Shown: positions 48,922 through 64,000 of the stretch, piece after piece
How the letters are laid out: each line of letters opens with the position of its first letter
How positions within the stretch are numbered: position 1 is the stretch's first letter
From: Porodaedalea pini
Taxonomy: Eukaryota > Basidiomycota > Agaricomycetes > Hymenochaetales > Hymenochaetaceae
Length of the DNA: 64,000 bases
NCBI GenBank assembly: GCA_002794775.1
Contig: NBAY01000016.1
Span: 1-64,000 of the forward strand
Direction of reading: 5' to 3'
Translations under genes and position numbers: made by a program
The notes under the pieces: model-generated
Told to the model about the DNA's origin: nothing
Databases searched by the model: none
Seen by the model: only the letters and a program-made list of their open reading frames with translations

Positions 48922-50846
48922 ATGCAAGACGCCCAAGACGCAGCGCAGGCTGAGGGTGAGGGCCCCGATGGGTCCGACAAACCCCCTCATGAAGGTAGTC
49001 CTACCAAACGGCCAAAGTCTCGCCGCAACTCTTTCCTAGCGAAGTTCAGTCTCTCGAGGGCTCCCTCAGAGGAGGACCGTGCCGGAGTCCCCATTCGTGG
49101 CGATGCAAAGCAGTCGTCGCGACCCGCTCTGACCACGTCCCCCAACTCGATTCCGCTCCCTCCCCCCGAGACCGGGGCGTTTCCCAAGGAGCCGGGCTAT
49201 ACCAAGGGGGAGTTAGGTCACCTCGTCATGCAGCAGGCCTCCACTCAACATCAGGATGGTTCGGAGACGCCCTCTACCGAGTCGCCAGAGGAGTCTGAGT
49301 CTGATGGTGAAAGCTGGCCGCCTAGCGCCGCGTCGACTCGCCCCAACAGCCGAGCGAACAGCAGGGCTCCGAGTTTGAATTATGGGAAATTGGGATCAGA
49401 GGCGGACCCGCGCTCGAGAAAGGCATCATTCTCGTCCTCAAAGTCCGTGGAGAAGAAGGAACAAACCGGCGACTACATCCCGGCGCAAGCACCTATCCCT
49501 CACAGGGAGCAGCCAGCGGCGCCCTCAGACTCGACTACTACTCCTACTGCTGTGCGGCCTAAGCTGGCGTCCCGTCCTCCTTCGGTCCATTCTGATGGTG
49601 GAGGCCACAAATTCCAGCTGAAGGATTTGTTAGCCGGCACACCAAAATTGCACCGCAAGTCATCTGCGAGGTCTTCAGCGAGCAGTAAGAAATCGGACTC
49701 TGATGGCGATCGGCGTTCCACCGCCGGTGACAGCACTGCTAGCCTGTCGAAAAAGTACGGTGTCTGTGAACGCCTTGCCATTGGGAAGGGAGCCACTTCC
49801 GTTGTCCGCTTAGCTCACAAGTGGGATCGGTCCGAGGAGAAGCTTTACGCTGTCAAGGTTTGTTGATCTTTTCATTTGATGCAATTTGCTCTGGATTGAA
49901 CTTCTCTGGCGCTCAGGAATTCCGAAAGAGGCGGAAGAACGAGACAGAAAAAGAATACGTTAAGAAACTTACAGCGGAGTTTTGTATATCGTCGACGTTG
50001 CACCATGTCAACATTGTCGAGACCGTTGACTTGGTCCAGGACGAGAACAAACACTGGTGCGAGGTGATGGAATTCTGTCCGGGTGGGGATTTGTATGCCG
50101 CAATCAAGAAGGGCGGGATGTCACCGAGCGAGGTTGAATGTTGCTTCAAACAGATCCTGACTGGAGTCGCCTACTTGCATAGTCAAGGTGTAGCGCACCG
50201 GGACCTCAAGCCGGAGAACTTGTTCTTCAACTCTCGTGGACAGTTGAAGGTCTTATCAGTTTCTCTTTCATATGGATGTTTCTTTTGATGAATCATCTTA
50301 GATTGGAGACTACGGAGCATCCACTGTCTATCGTCTCCCTTGGGAGGCGACGGTCCATATGTCAACCGGACTGTGCGGCAGCGAGCCATATATCGCTCCA
50401 GAGCAGTTCGCCAATAAGCGTGAGTCTTAAGGGTCACCTCTTCGTGTTTGTTAAATAAATCTCACCTCTCTTTAGCGTATGACGCTCGTTTGGTCGACAT
50501 CTGGGCTTGTGGTATTGTATACTACTGCCTTCACTTCCAGGAGCTGCCTTGGAGAGTGGCGCAGGTCAGCGACCCATTGTACGCCGCATATGTGCAGGCA
50601 TGCGCTTCCTCGACAGCAGCACAGTCGTCCTGCCCGCCCACGATTAATAATCTTTCCCCTCGCGCGTGTCGACCGTTGATCCGGAAGATGCTCGACCCAG
50701 ATCCGAAGCTGCGTTGGACGATTGAGGAGATCATCGCGTTCCCGTGGGTGCAGAGCATCGAGGTCTGCCACCTCGTCGAGAAGCCTACTCACGTCCACGT
50801 TTATGCACGAGCACTCGCCGAGGCACAAGCGCGTGAGTCAATGTGA
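48922..50846 (+). CDS. HAL/SAT4-family serine/threonine protein kinase
   Basis: The N-terminal 270 residues are disordered, rich in Ser, Pro and charged residues, with RRxS-like phosphosites. The kinase domain begins YGVCERLAIGKGATSVVRLA (glycine loop) and continues KLYAVK (Lys), FRKRRKNETEKEYVKKLTAE, TLHHVNIVETVDLVQ, EVMEFCPGGDLYAAI, GVAHRDLKPENLFF (HRD), IGDYGAST (DFG as DYG), YIAPEQFANKPYDARLVDIW and WACGIVYYCLHFQELPWRVA. The lysine-rich FRKR..E..KEY insert and PGGDL are typical of the fungal Hal4/Hal5/Npr1 group that controls potassium transporters and permeases at the plasma membrane. Catalytic residues are present. The stop comes soon after the domain, as in relatives. Confidence 0.88.
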
Positions 50847-51374
50847 GTCAGTGCTCTCACCCTCTAGTCACGAAGTTCGGGACTTTCTCGACATTATGGT
50901 TTTCTTTCTTACGTCGTAATTCTTTTCTCGCACCTTTCTCCCACACGTTCTTGCCATTGTCATGACTACTGTTTCTCCTCCGCCTCACTGCTCCGTACAA
51001 TTTTCGCTTCTCGGCAGTGCTTGCGTATCGCGCAAGCGTCCGCTCGTATTCTACCTCGCTCGCTCTGTCCAGCGTCCCATGCCTTGCTTTGCTTTCCGAT
51101 CTGTTCCTAGCAAATCGCCCAGAGTCGTTACCGCAGTGTCAAATAATCTGAGAGTCTCAATGTATTTTTCCTCTTCATTACTCGACACCTCTTGCACGAA
51201 AGTAAGATTACATTACAATATGCTCGAAACAATACACGGTTTTAGAGTGGAAATGATGGCATTATAATGTAGACCCCGTGGGAATATCTTCAAAGGCTCC
51301 GGAGTAAGTACAACGCAGCTTATGTACCACCTCTGAAAGGCAGACTCCTCCATACTTCCTCCTACTCGCCTGTG
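50847..51374. other. Intergenic region between the HAL-type kinase and VPS4
   Basis: No gene; T/C-rich 3' flank then the VPS4 promoter. Confidence 0.5.
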
Positions 51375-53175
<1,801 letters not shown>

Positions 53176-53513
53176 AACCAGACTGCTTCCTCCCTGTGGT
53201 TTCCCAGACACTTTTTGGGTCTTCCTTGCCTTTTCCCTTCGGTTATTATCATTTTATCTTAGCTCCCTCAGACCGCTTTACGTGATCATCGCAGTGCCAG
53301 ACACATGGAGTGTATTGTAATTTCTTTTTTCTTGTAGTTATAAGAAGGGTTTAGACCGAATGAGACGATTTCAATGGTGCAGCATATCATCGGCTAACGC
53401 CGGCGATTTGCACGAACTGACTCCGTTGCTAAGTTTCGCTCAAAAGGAAAGTGGAAAGAGCTCACTGGACACAATCTTCCCTCACACTGCTGCTCTCCTT
53501 AGCGTAGAGGACG
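53176..53513. other. Intergenic region between VPS4 and MET2
   Basis: Contains a small upstream ORF (53,360-53,542) that overlaps the MET2 start in another frame; otherwise nothing recognised. Confidence 0.5.
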
Positions 53514-54984
<1,471 letters not shown>

Positions 54985-55390
54985 CATCTTTCATTCGCAT
55001 TTGTTCAACCCAAATGCTTTATTTATCTTTGACTTGATTTTTTTGTGAGCTAAGCACGGACATCTTTAAGCATGCACGCATAGCATTAAACATAGAATAT
55101 CCAGAGATAAAACTAATTTCTATCCGTGAGGAAGAGTAGAACAGGCTGCATTACCGTGGTGGGATGTGGTATCCAGAGTCGAACAAATACATATGCATAT
55201 GAAACAAAATGTGTGGCAACAAAAAAGGAGTGCGAGCGAGACCGTAAGGAGGGTAAGGAGTGCTATAACGTCAATTGAAAGGAGGAAAGAAAGTGGGGAA
55301 GCCAATAGCTAGACCAACGAATGATAAAGTATGTAAGTACGCATGTGTGTATGATACCAGAACCCAAGTGCTGAATGCCCAAATGCCCGC
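54985..55390. other. Convergent intergenic region between MET2 and the dynein tail gene
   Basis: About 400 bases of 3' flank from both genes. No dynein motor sequence is present here, which matters for the split-gene finding. Confidence 0.6.
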
Positions 55391-58300
55391 TTAGAATCTT
55401 CGAGGAGCTCCTGTAAGACCTTCGATAGAATGCTGCTCAAGCTCGTTGCGCGCCTTGAGAATCTGCGCGTGCATATCCTTCATTGCGTTGCCAAGCTTCA
55501 CACCGAAGCGGCTGAGAATATCGCGTTGCCAGGTATCATACTTCGCATTCACGCGAGCCTGTACCTGCTCGTAATCGATCACGCACGCGCCGAACGAGCG
55601 CTGTGTTTCGGAGGTATCGAATGTTGAGCGTGTCTTCTTGATTTCCGTGAGCAGCTGCTGCCAATGTGCGAGCGAGTCGCCTAAACGGTTGAACACGTAT
55701 TCGGTCTCGAGGTCCCATAAAGATTGGAACTGGAGCCATTTCGCAACGTACTCCTTCAGCTGTTGCACCTTGTTCTCAATGAGAATGAAAGGTCGCTCCA
55801 GAGTGTTGTCGCTGAAGTGCGTTAACTACATGGGAATCGTTAGTATTCACAGCGGCCTCCTGATGGTCAAGTCGCTCACCAGAGACGTATATGTTGTTTC
55901 CGAGACCACGCCCACTTGCATTTGTAAACCGATTTCATACCGCGAGCTCTGTATCCGCTGCTGTCGGCATACGACTGCGAGCCATTCATGAAGTTGCTTT
56001 ATCCAGGTTTGCCGTGCATATTCGATGGGCGGGTCGAGGAAGATGACTTGATTCTGTATCCGAATCTCATGAACGATAGGCTTAAGAGTAAGGTGCCCTT
56101 CTGGAAGCTTGTCGTCCTTCAATCTCTTTTCCCCTCGCCGTTTATTCGTAACGTCGCGAAGTACAGAGGAGCGAGTATCATCATCGGTCCTGTCGAACTC
56201 TGTGCACCATAGCTGGATGGTCGCTGCTAATCGAGCCAGCAGAATGCGCTCGATGCGCTTGTCGAGCTCAGCGACCCAGTGATCGAGATTCGCATAGCCC
56301 TCCAAATTCAACCGGTCAATCTTGAGTTAACTGTCAGTGTTTATGGTGACTAAAACAAAAAATCAAGTTCTTACAGCTGCCTGCACGCGGCTAAGAAGCT
56401 CGGCGAACGCTTCGTGCGTGTATGGACAAGTTGATAAATCTTCCACGGCGCGAAGGATGTCCTTGTACAGGTCGATCAGATTGTTCGTTTTATCCTGCAG
56501 AACTTAGATTAACAGCGTTGTCCTGTAACAAGCCTGGAAATAACAAACCTGCAGCACTGATACGACACTGGCAAATTCGCGCACGAACTGGACGTGTCTG
56601 TTGTCGCGCCCATCCGCCGAAGGTACATAGCGCGCGGTATCATACTGGTTTACGAAGTAGTCCCAGCGAATATTCATCCCGCGCGTGATCATCCGCTGCG
56701 CATCATTGCGATATTCTGCAACGAGCCACTCGATGCCCTTGTTCTTCTCCACGAGATCGAGCGTCTGGCCGTATGTCCGTACTGTCTCCATTAAGCTCAC
56801 CGCATGTGGGTACACACGCTTCGCATCCTTCGCCATGTTCGTGATCGCATGCGGTACCTGGAAGTTCAACCAAAGCAAATTGCGGACCTCTTTGAAGAGT
56901 GTGATGATCTGCGGATCAAAGTTCACCGCGAGCTGAAATCCACCGCCACGCAGCCGGACGATCTCGAAGAGACGACCGTTGACGCCCATGTCACGACGAT
57001 TGATATCATGGAGCCACGCATCGTATACTGGTCGAGTATCTAGCTTCTTTCGGAAAGCAGAGCTCTCTGACTGAAGCTTCTGTCCCTCTGCATACAGCTC
57101 CCAACCCTTCCCGAACACATCTTCTACGCGCTTCATATAAGTCAATAATTGGCGTTCAATCTGTCGAGCCCATATTATTGCGCCTGCTATGGGCGGAAGA
57201 TCACGCATTTGAGACATATGATAAGCTTCAGAAAAGCGATATTGAGTTTTGAACTAGAGTGGACGGTAAGAAGCAGGTCCAAACAACTACGAATTGGTCT
57301 CTTACTTTGTCATGAAGTCGCTTGATGTCTTCCTTCACTGAGTCAATGAGCTGAGTTTGATATTCTTGGATTGCTCCGCGAATCTGGAAGTTTCAAGAAT
57401 CTTAGTTTTATTTGACTTAGGTCTCAGGTTTACGCTTACCTTCGGGCGAACGAAGAGAGCGTTGAATTTGGAGAACACTCTGAACATTTCATTGGCATTT
57501 CTTGCCGTACCCAGACGGTCACGCAACCTTGAGATGATCTGGTTCTCAACCCGTGCCACTCGCTCGTTATATGCGTTCTCAGCGGTTACCCAAATTTCTG
57601 TGCCCTCTGAAAACCAGTAAGTCAACAATCGGAAGCTGGAGACACAGACGGACATACCAGTTGAGACGTCGAGGATGTCGATGCTCTTGATGACCTCATA
57701 CGCTTCCCTCACTTCCTCCTCCATGTCCATTCCGCCGGCTTCCTTCCCAATAGCCCCAAGGCCCTTCGTCGGGCCCGTCATCACCGCGAGCTGTTCATGC
57801 TGCTTCCGCCACTCCCGGAGGTAGCGAACTCGCTCTTGCAATTTTGCATGAGCGGGCTGGATTTTGATAGGAATAAAGCGTTCGGAACGCTTCCTCGTGA
57901 CCTCACGCGCGACGTTCGTGAAATCTTTGATCTCGTCGTCCCATACCCGAAAGATCGCCGTCGTCTGCGCTAGTAGCCGCTCGAACGAGTCGTAGGGTTG
58001 GTAGGCGAGGCGGTGTGAAGTGAGTACGCGGAGGAGTTGTTCGTTGAAATCGCGGGAGATGGCTTCGACGAGAGGGAGGGCGCGTCGAACGGGGTATGGA
58101 GAGAGCTTTAGCTTGCGGTTGATGTGGCCAAAGATGAGTATGACAGATTCTTGGATTTTATCGAGGTCGGGCGCAGAAAGCAGCTCATTCAGGGGGAAGT
58201 CCTTCATGAGTTGATTGTATTTATGGACTGGACATAGCATGTCGTCAGTAAATCTACGAAGGAAGAAAGTACATTAAACGCACCGATGTCTGTAGCATCC

Positions 58301-59421
58301 TTCAATCCAGTATCTGCAATGAAACTAACAGTCGCATGGAACCGCTTCGCGTTTCGCAGACAATCCATCACCATGTTCACTTCATCGCTACGCAGCTGAG
58401 CCTCAATACCCTCCAGCGCCCTCTCCAAGCTCAGCCAAAAGTTAATCTCCTGCGACGCCGTCCCTGACGAGACGTCGCGCGAGAGCTTCGTCACCGCCTG
58501 AATGGACTTGATCCACGTGTTCACGTGCGCCTGCAGCGTATTGAGAAACGTCGAGTCGTTGAGGGTCTTTGACGGGATGAGCGAGATGTTCGGACGGGCG
58601 TTCGTAGAGTGCGCCTGCTCGACGGCGCGCTGGATGACGGGGTGGATGATGAGGTGCGTTTCGGGGATCTCGACGTTCTGCTGGAGGTGGAGAAGCGAGA
58701 GCTCCAGTTCGGCGAATTTCTTCTTCGTTATTGGTATGCCTTCACAGCCAAAGTAAATAATTGCACGTCAGAAGATGAACGATGACTGCTCACCCATTTT
58801 GCTGTCCCCGTCCTTCCCGCCTCCCCGTGCCCCGACAAACGCATCGAACCAGGGCTTCACCGCGCCACTGACTAGCGAGTGCAAGCTCTCATACGGCGTC
58901 TCATCCCCACCAAACAGATTGATCAAATGCAGCTGTTGCGCGAGTGGTAAGAGCGGATCGAGCGTCGCCCCGCGCTTGATGAGCGCGATGGTCGTAAGGT
59001 GTGCAGGAGAGTAAGTCAGTGACGCGGTTATATGGTAGCTATACGACGGCGGAGCATCATCTGTTAATGTATTTAAGCAACGCATTCAAGATCAATAGAT
59101 GTTAGAGCAAAGAGCAGGGAGCGCGTGCACACCTTCAACCTCGTCTTTCATCTTCACGACATACAACGGCCCGCCTCCCTCGCTCGCAAAGCGCGTCACG
59201 CGCTCCTCAAAGTCAGCATCAAAGATCTGGTCCTCGAGCTCGCTGGCCACGACGCCGAAGACGGCAGGGAGAAGGGTTAGAAGGTACTCGCGTATGACCG
59301 CGGGGTCGAATGCGGATGCGGGAGCAGGCGTGGGCGCGCCGTCAGGCAACACGTCTGCAGACGCGAGCGTGCCGTTCGTCGGCGGCGAGAGCGGTATCCC
59401 GGGAGGCTCTAGGGCAGTCAT
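55391..59421 (-). CDS. Cytoplasmic dynein heavy chain, N-terminal tail only
   Basis: The start [20 protein letters not shown] is followed by the dynein tail opening ([52 protein letters not shown]). The DHC_N1 helical region comes next ([117 protein letters not shown]), then [20 protein letters not shown]. The tail dimerises and binds intermediate and light chains. The frame ends at [20 protein letters not shown] with a stop at 55,391. The protein is about 1,150 residues and lacks the linker and all six AAA modules. A split heavy chain is known in basidiomycetes (Ustilago maydis Dyn1/Dyn2), so this is probably a real two-gene arrangement rather than a truncation. Confidence 0.9.
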
Positions 59422-60584
59422 GTCGTGCAGAGTCGTGAGTTACACCTCAGAGAGCGCGTTCCAGGAGGACCTTGACGTGTCTTTCGTATGCGTGGGTCGT
59501 TAAAGCGATTTAGGAGCCTCCTGAGTGTCGATAACGCGCTTGATCCACTTGTCGTAAATATTATTGACGAGCTCACGAGCTAATAAGAATGAAGAATAGT
59601 TGCGTACCTGGGTATAGTCGCCGCCGCCGTCTACAGCGTTGGAAAATGTCGAGCAGGGTGTCGTTCTGCGTGCCGAATACGCGTCGGCACCTCGCCTTGG
59701 AAGGTAATTCTTACTAATCACATCAAGTAGCTCCTAATCCCCGAATATAAGTTGAAAATCCAACGAGACAATATTATTGCATTCTACCATGACTTCTACT
59801 CTACCGCACTCAATTATCGCTCTCTGATAATCTCGTGAAGAAAAGAAGTTAAAGAAGGAACAATTTGAAATTTTGACAACACAGAACCTTCGTATATGCG
59901 CGCTTCTTTCTCTTTTTCGCCTAGACGATTCTCTATATAATTTATAAACCTCAGATATTTCTGCTTGCCTACGATATACTATCGGTACCGCATAATATTA
60001 CTGGAAGATTATATTGTAGAAGACACCCACTCGTGAGCTCGTGCCAGGGATTGAATGAAAACAAAATGTCTATGATAATGAGAAATATGGTTTCATGAGC
60101 TTCTCTTATTTCCGTGCATGCTACGTTGCTTCCTGTGCTACTCCTCTTAACTGCCAATGAACGGACTAGAAGGTGACACTAATATTATCTACCTTACTGA
60201 GTTCAATTTATTGACCATCCCATTTGAACAAAGCTATCTAAACTGTAACAAAGTCCACAACTTGATGGGATGGTGAGCTATCATAATATCGAATCAGCCC
60301 ACAGTTAAAAGTTCGTTGTTGAGTGAATGTTAATGCGGGAGGAAATATTAATGGGTCTTCATGGCAGTCAATTTTCTAACCCGCAACTGCACCACATTCC
60401 AAATTTAGAACTCCAACATTGAAACAAATGCATCGATGCGTCGATCATTCACGTGCCAACGCGTTGATCCGGCTTTGCTATCTGCATTTAACTCGTTCGT
60501 CAGAGGCAGACGAGCGTACTCACCAGCTCCCGTAACGCGTCTCCTCCCTCAGCGAGTTCTCCCTACAGTCAGAACTCCTCGATA
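59422..60584. other. Divergent intergenic region, dynein tail and SDR genes
   Basis: Mostly AT-rich with no supported gene. On the minus strand at 59,500-59,721 an ORF with a possible short intron ends WIKRVIDTQEAPKSL, but it has no recognised motif and no upstream continuation. Confidence 0.5.
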
Positions 60585-61722
60585 ATGCAATTAAACCTCC
60601 CAACCAAATTCTCCAATCTGACACTCAAACAATCTCTCCTCGCCGTCCTCCCCCTCCTCGCGCTCGTCCTCTTCGTCCGGCAGCGGCACCTTGCCCGCAG
60701 GCGGACGAAGAAGGTTCCCCCGAGCGAGGAGCACGTCCTCGTCCTCGGTGCGAGCTCGGGCGTTGGGCGCGTGCTTGCGGTGCAGTACGCGAGACGCGGG
60801 GCGCGCGTGTGCATTGTTGCGAGGAATGAGAAGGAGCTTGAGGCTGCGCGACAGGAATGTGTGGATGCAATTGGAGGAGATGAGAAAGGCGAAAGTGAAT
60901 ATGGGAGGGGAGAAGGTAGAGTGATCGCTGTTGTTGCGGATTTTTCGAACGCGGAGGAGATGGTGAGGGTGAGGGAGCGGTTACAAGCTAGTAAGTCCCT
61001 CAAAAATCTTTCGATACTGAGAGGTTGCTTGATGTGTTTGTGCCAGAGTGGAGTCGCCTCGACACCCTCGCCGTCATCGCGGGCGTATCGTCGCTCAAGC
61101 CCCTACTCGCGACTGCCGGTGTCGAGCGCGAAGGCGACAAATCGCTTCCCGACGCCGACCTGCATGGTGTGCAATCGAGCGTTCGAGTTGCCGGCGCAGC
61201 TCTCCAGGGGAACTTCTTCGGTCCCCTCACCGCAGCTATCACCTTCGTCAGTTCTCAAAGTCGACTCAACCACATAGCAGCCAAACTAACGCATCCTTTG
61301 GAAAGATTCCCTTCCTCACGCGCACATCCCCCGCACCCGCAGTGCTCCTCCTCTCCTCCGTCGCGGCCGTCGCCCCGGCCCCTACGCGTACGCTATACGC
61401 CGCGTCCAAATCCGCCGCGCTCCTCCTGTACCAATCCCTCTCGATCGAGCATCCCGCCGTTCATTTCACGACGATCCTCCCTGGGACTATCGAGGGTGAC
61501 TTCCGCTCATCCGCGGTCGATGCCGGCACCGTGCGCGAAGCGGACCCGAATAGTCGCGGCTTGAAGCGCGACATCGTTGCGCGCAGATGCATCCAGGCGG
61601 TCGACAGACAGGAGCGGGCGGTGTTTATGCAGGGGTTCTATCGCGCCGTGCCGGTGTTGTATTACACGATATGGCCAGAGATCATCGAATGGGTTGCTCG
61701 GAAGAAGTACAAATATCCGTGA
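60585..61722 (+). CDS. Membrane-anchored short-chain dehydrogenase/reductase
   Basis: The N-terminus has a hydrophobic anchor (LKQSLLAVLPLLALVLFV) followed by RQRHLARRR, fitting an ER membrane protein facing the cytosol or lumen. The Rossmann motif is VLVLGASSGVGRVLAVQYAR, then ARVCIVARNEKEL and VADFSNAEEM. DTLAVIAGVSS stands where NNAG is usual. The catalytic Ser and Tyr-x-x-x-Lys follow in VLLLSSVAAV and YAASKSAALLLYQSL. The domain end includes TTILPGTIEGDFR. It resembles the 11-beta-hydroxysteroid/3-ketosphinganine reductase type of SDR, but the substrate is unknown. Two introns. Ends ARKKYKYP, a lysine-rich tail that could act in ER retrieval. Confidence 0.85.
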
Positions 61723-61875
61723 TCCCTGAACTTGCGTTTGCTGGACTTTTTTTTCATTGCGACAAAAAATATCAATGGCATGCATTTAGTAAAAAACGAG
61801 AATGCGAGGTATTGATACATCTGGGTGTTCGGAGACGCGCATTAAATATGTACAGTCCGCCGTGCGCTTCAAGCT

Positions 61876-62345
61876 TCACTTCCGGACCTCCTTTTTGAAA
61901 TCCTCCTTCGCCTCCGTCGCGCCTACCGAAGCCTTTACAATTTGGAGTCAGCAATTAACATACAAAATAAGACAGTAGAGGACGACGAACCTGGTTTGCC
62001 TTCTGCTTGGCTGCCTCGCCCGTCTCATCTGCCTTGGTTTTTGCTGTACCAGCGGCATCCTGTGCCTTGGCCTTTGCGGTGCCTGCGGCCTCCTGCGTCT
62101 TCTCCGTGACCTCCTCGCCCTTCTCGAGGCTCTTCGCGAGTGTTTGGCCCACTTTCAGGTTAACCTGGATATGACATGCATAGTGAGAAGAATATTTGCG
62201 GGGATAAAGGAGATGGACTGACGTTGCTGGCAGTCTCCTTGACCTTCTCAGTTACAGTCTTGTAGGCTGCGGGGGAGGCGTGGAGGGTGCGGGCGGCGCC
62301 GACGGAGCGGCGGGGGATAGCGGTAGTCAGCGCAGTGCGTAGCAT
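61876..62345 (-). CDS. Small mitochondrial LEA-like protein
   Basis: Start MLRTALTTAIPRRSVGAART with HASPAAYKTV is a classic mitochondrial presequence (Arg-rich, no acidic residues). The mature part is a run of 11-residue-like amphipathic repeats: EEVTEKTQEAAGTAKAKAQD, AAGTAKTKADETGEAAKQKA, then ASVGATEAKEDFKKEVRK. Such group 3 LEA-like or apolipoprotein-like helices stabilise membranes and proteins under stress in other organisms. Three exons, about 115 residues. The function here is inferred only from composition and targeting. Divergent from the dienelactone hydrolase gene. Confidence 0.75.
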
Positions 62346-63003
62346 GGTGAATGTCGTGAATTTAGGTGAGAGATTTCAGGGAATACTCGTATGTTGGATT
62401 GGTAGGAGAGAGGCGGTATTTGAGTTTTGTATGAAAAGGCGGGTTGAGATGACGTCGGCCATGATGCCTGGAGCGTCATCGCGCCAAAGAGGAACTCGAC
62501 GTGCACCACTAGTACTCCGAGTACCGCATTTATTTCCAATTCTCGGTTCATTTCCAGCAGAGTAGATTAAATACACACACAGAAAAAACAGGACGAAAAA
62601 GAATGTACGAGCCGCATAGTCAAGCACCTCCCCCGCCGCCCTCCAAATATAATCAGTAAACGGTCTGGAAGGCGCTCCGGCTTAATTGAGCTCTTTATAG
62701 ATGCTCTCTCCTGGCAGTCCAGATACCCCCGGCCATGTGCAGCGATGCAGACGGAGAGTTGCGCCGACATGTGCTGTGTGCTGTCGGACGCTGGTCGAGG
62801 ATGGATTTGACAGGAAAAGAGCGAGAAAGAAAGGACTTTAGAGGGGTGTTCAGGGCCGGTTGGGTGCATCTTCGATCTCTGTGCGACGATTTGCCTTGCC
62901 TGGCTGTATGCGCTCACGGAACGCATGATGCAATGTCACCCGATCCGCTAATAGGCACAGCTGTCCCACTCGATAACTGCCCAGCCTTATAATCCCGATC
63001 CCC
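62346..63003. other. Divergent intergenic region, LEA-like and dienelactone hydrolase genes
   Basis: No gene recognised; a cat-rich 3' leader precedes the start at 63,004. Confidence 0.5.
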
Positions 63004-64000
63004 ATGTTCACCCGCCTGCGCGCACTCACCCACCACCTCAACCGCAACCGCACCATGGCCAGCACAACCACCTCCCAAGGCACGCAGCGCGTCGTCAACT
63101 CCAACGCCGCCTGCTGCTCCATCCCGCCCGTCCAGTCCGACTACACGCCCAAGGGCACCTACGCCGCCCTCGCAGGCTTCGAGCGCGTGTACGTCACGGG
63201 CCCACCCACGAGCGACACCGCGCTCGTCGCCGTCTTCGACATCTTCGGCTTCTTCCCGCAGACGCAGCAGGGCGCGGACGCCCTCGCACAGACGCTCAAC
63301 GCGCGCGTCGTCATGCCCGACTTCTTCGAGCCTGACAAGCCGTTCCCCGTCGAGCGCTTCCCGCCGAGGGGCAAGGAGGACGGCGACGCGCTGCAGGCGT
63401 TCTTCGGCGGGCCCGCGAAGCCCGAGAAGGCCGTGCAGGGCTTGATTAGGGTAGGAGAGGCGCTTCGCGCACAGGGCGCGACGAAGGTGGGCGCATATGG
63501 CATGTGCTGGGGCGGGAAGGTCACGATCCTGGCTGGCTCGAAGGAGAGCCCCGTGTTTGACGCCGTCGCCGCGCTCCATCCCGCGTGAGTTGATTCAACA
63601 CATGGCTTGGCTCGGCTTTTCTAGGATTGGATAGATTCTGACCTCGTGATGCACTTTTGCAGCATGCTATCCGCAGACGACGCAGATAATCTCCGCGTCC
63701 CGCTCGGACTGTTCATCTCTAAGGACGAGCCAAAGGATGAGTACGACAAGATGGTGCAGAAGCTCCAGAGCAAGCCCTTCGCCAGCAAGATCGCGTACAA
63801 GCACTATTCGAACATGTGCGTCTAGCCTCTCTTTCTTTTTGAGTGGCTATGCTGAATTTACCGATGTAGGTTCCACGGATGGGCAGCTGCACGTGCGGAT
63901 CTCAAGAACGAGGAGAACAAGAAAGAGTTCGAGGATGTGTACTCTAACCTGACAGGGTTCTTCACCGCGGCGTTCGAGCGCGACCGTGGCGGTACCGAGA
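63004..64000 (+). CDS. Dienelactone hydrolase family protein (partial, runs off window)
   Basis: The first ATG gives an Arg-rich start (MFTRLRALTHHLNRNRTM) that could be a mitochondrial presequence. A second Met at 63,055 (MASTTTSQGTQRVVNSNAAC) would give a cytosolic form. The alpha/beta-hydrolase core shows VAVFDIFGFFPQTQQGADAL, ARVVMPDFFEPDKPFPVERF, the nucleophile in GAYGMCWGGKVTILAG (Cys), LFISKDEPKDEYD (Asp) and FHGWAAARADL (His), the Cys-His-Asp triad of dienelactone hydrolases. Two introns are spliced in frame. The third base-rich exon is GC-rich, with strong C/G third positions unlike most neighbours. The end lies beyond 64,000. The substrate is unknown. Confidence 0.9.

Noticed and set aside
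59500..59740. Minus-strand fragment ending WIKRVIDTQEAPKSL with a possible intron
   Set aside because: No family motif and no continuation upstream into the AT-rich region; too weak to call a gene.
62914..63579. Long minus-strand ORF (221 codons)
   Set aside because: It is antisense to the dienelactone hydrolase exon and exists because of that exon's strong GC third-position bias.

Overview
The window is nuclear DNA from a filamentous basidiomycete, most likely an agaricomycete. Nearly every gene is cut by many short introns (about 45-70 nt) with GT-AG borders. The gene content is fungal: CYP61/ERG5, MET2, LAS1, a group X hybrid histidine kinase, a CBM19-like secreted protein and a dynein heavy chain tail without its motor. 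All gene models were spliced by eye, so internal exon borders are approximate, while most start and stop positions were checked base by base.

Layout. 1-4440 is a decayed non-LTR (LINE-like) retrotransposon on the + strand, cut by the window edge and broken by two non-coding insertions (135-1407 and 2226-3671). Each insertion is flanked by a near-perfect direct repeat of the target. 5070-11266 (+) holds a GH43 exo-galactanase with a CBM35, a mitochondrial carrier and the mRNA-export helicase Sub2. 11667-22211 (+) is one very long hybrid histidine kinase gene. 22454-24578 (+) encodes a single-pass membrane protein. 24975-26761 (-) is LAS1, divergent from a 7TM protein (27627-28738, +). 28739-30590 is an AT-rich gene desert. 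30591-34715 (+) carries two tandem paralogs of unknown function. 35150-36933 (+) is CYP61. 37357-38788 (-) is the CBM19-like protein, divergent from a HAD phosphatase (39465-40417, +). A minus-strand block follows: a degenerate AGC-type kinase, a MYST acetyltransferase and RPL19. A plus-strand block follows that: a HAL/SAT4-type kinase, VPS4 and MET2. The dynein tail (55391-59421, -) comes next, then a short-chain dehydrogenase (+), a mitochondrial LEA-like protein (-) and a dienelactone hydrolase that runs off the right edge.

No metabolic gene cluster, CRISPR array or RNA gene was recognised. Most genes are housekeeping genes placed side by side, several in divergent pairs that may share promoters. 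The most unusual content is non-coding. The two insertions in the LINE carry arrays of different CpG-centred palindromes (TCCGGA-derived and YTCGAR-derived), and a 12-bp form of the second motif recurs in the AT-rich desert 27 kb away. The most unusual proteins are the tandem unknown paralogs, the two kinase-like proteins with altered catalytic motifs, and the motor-less dynein.
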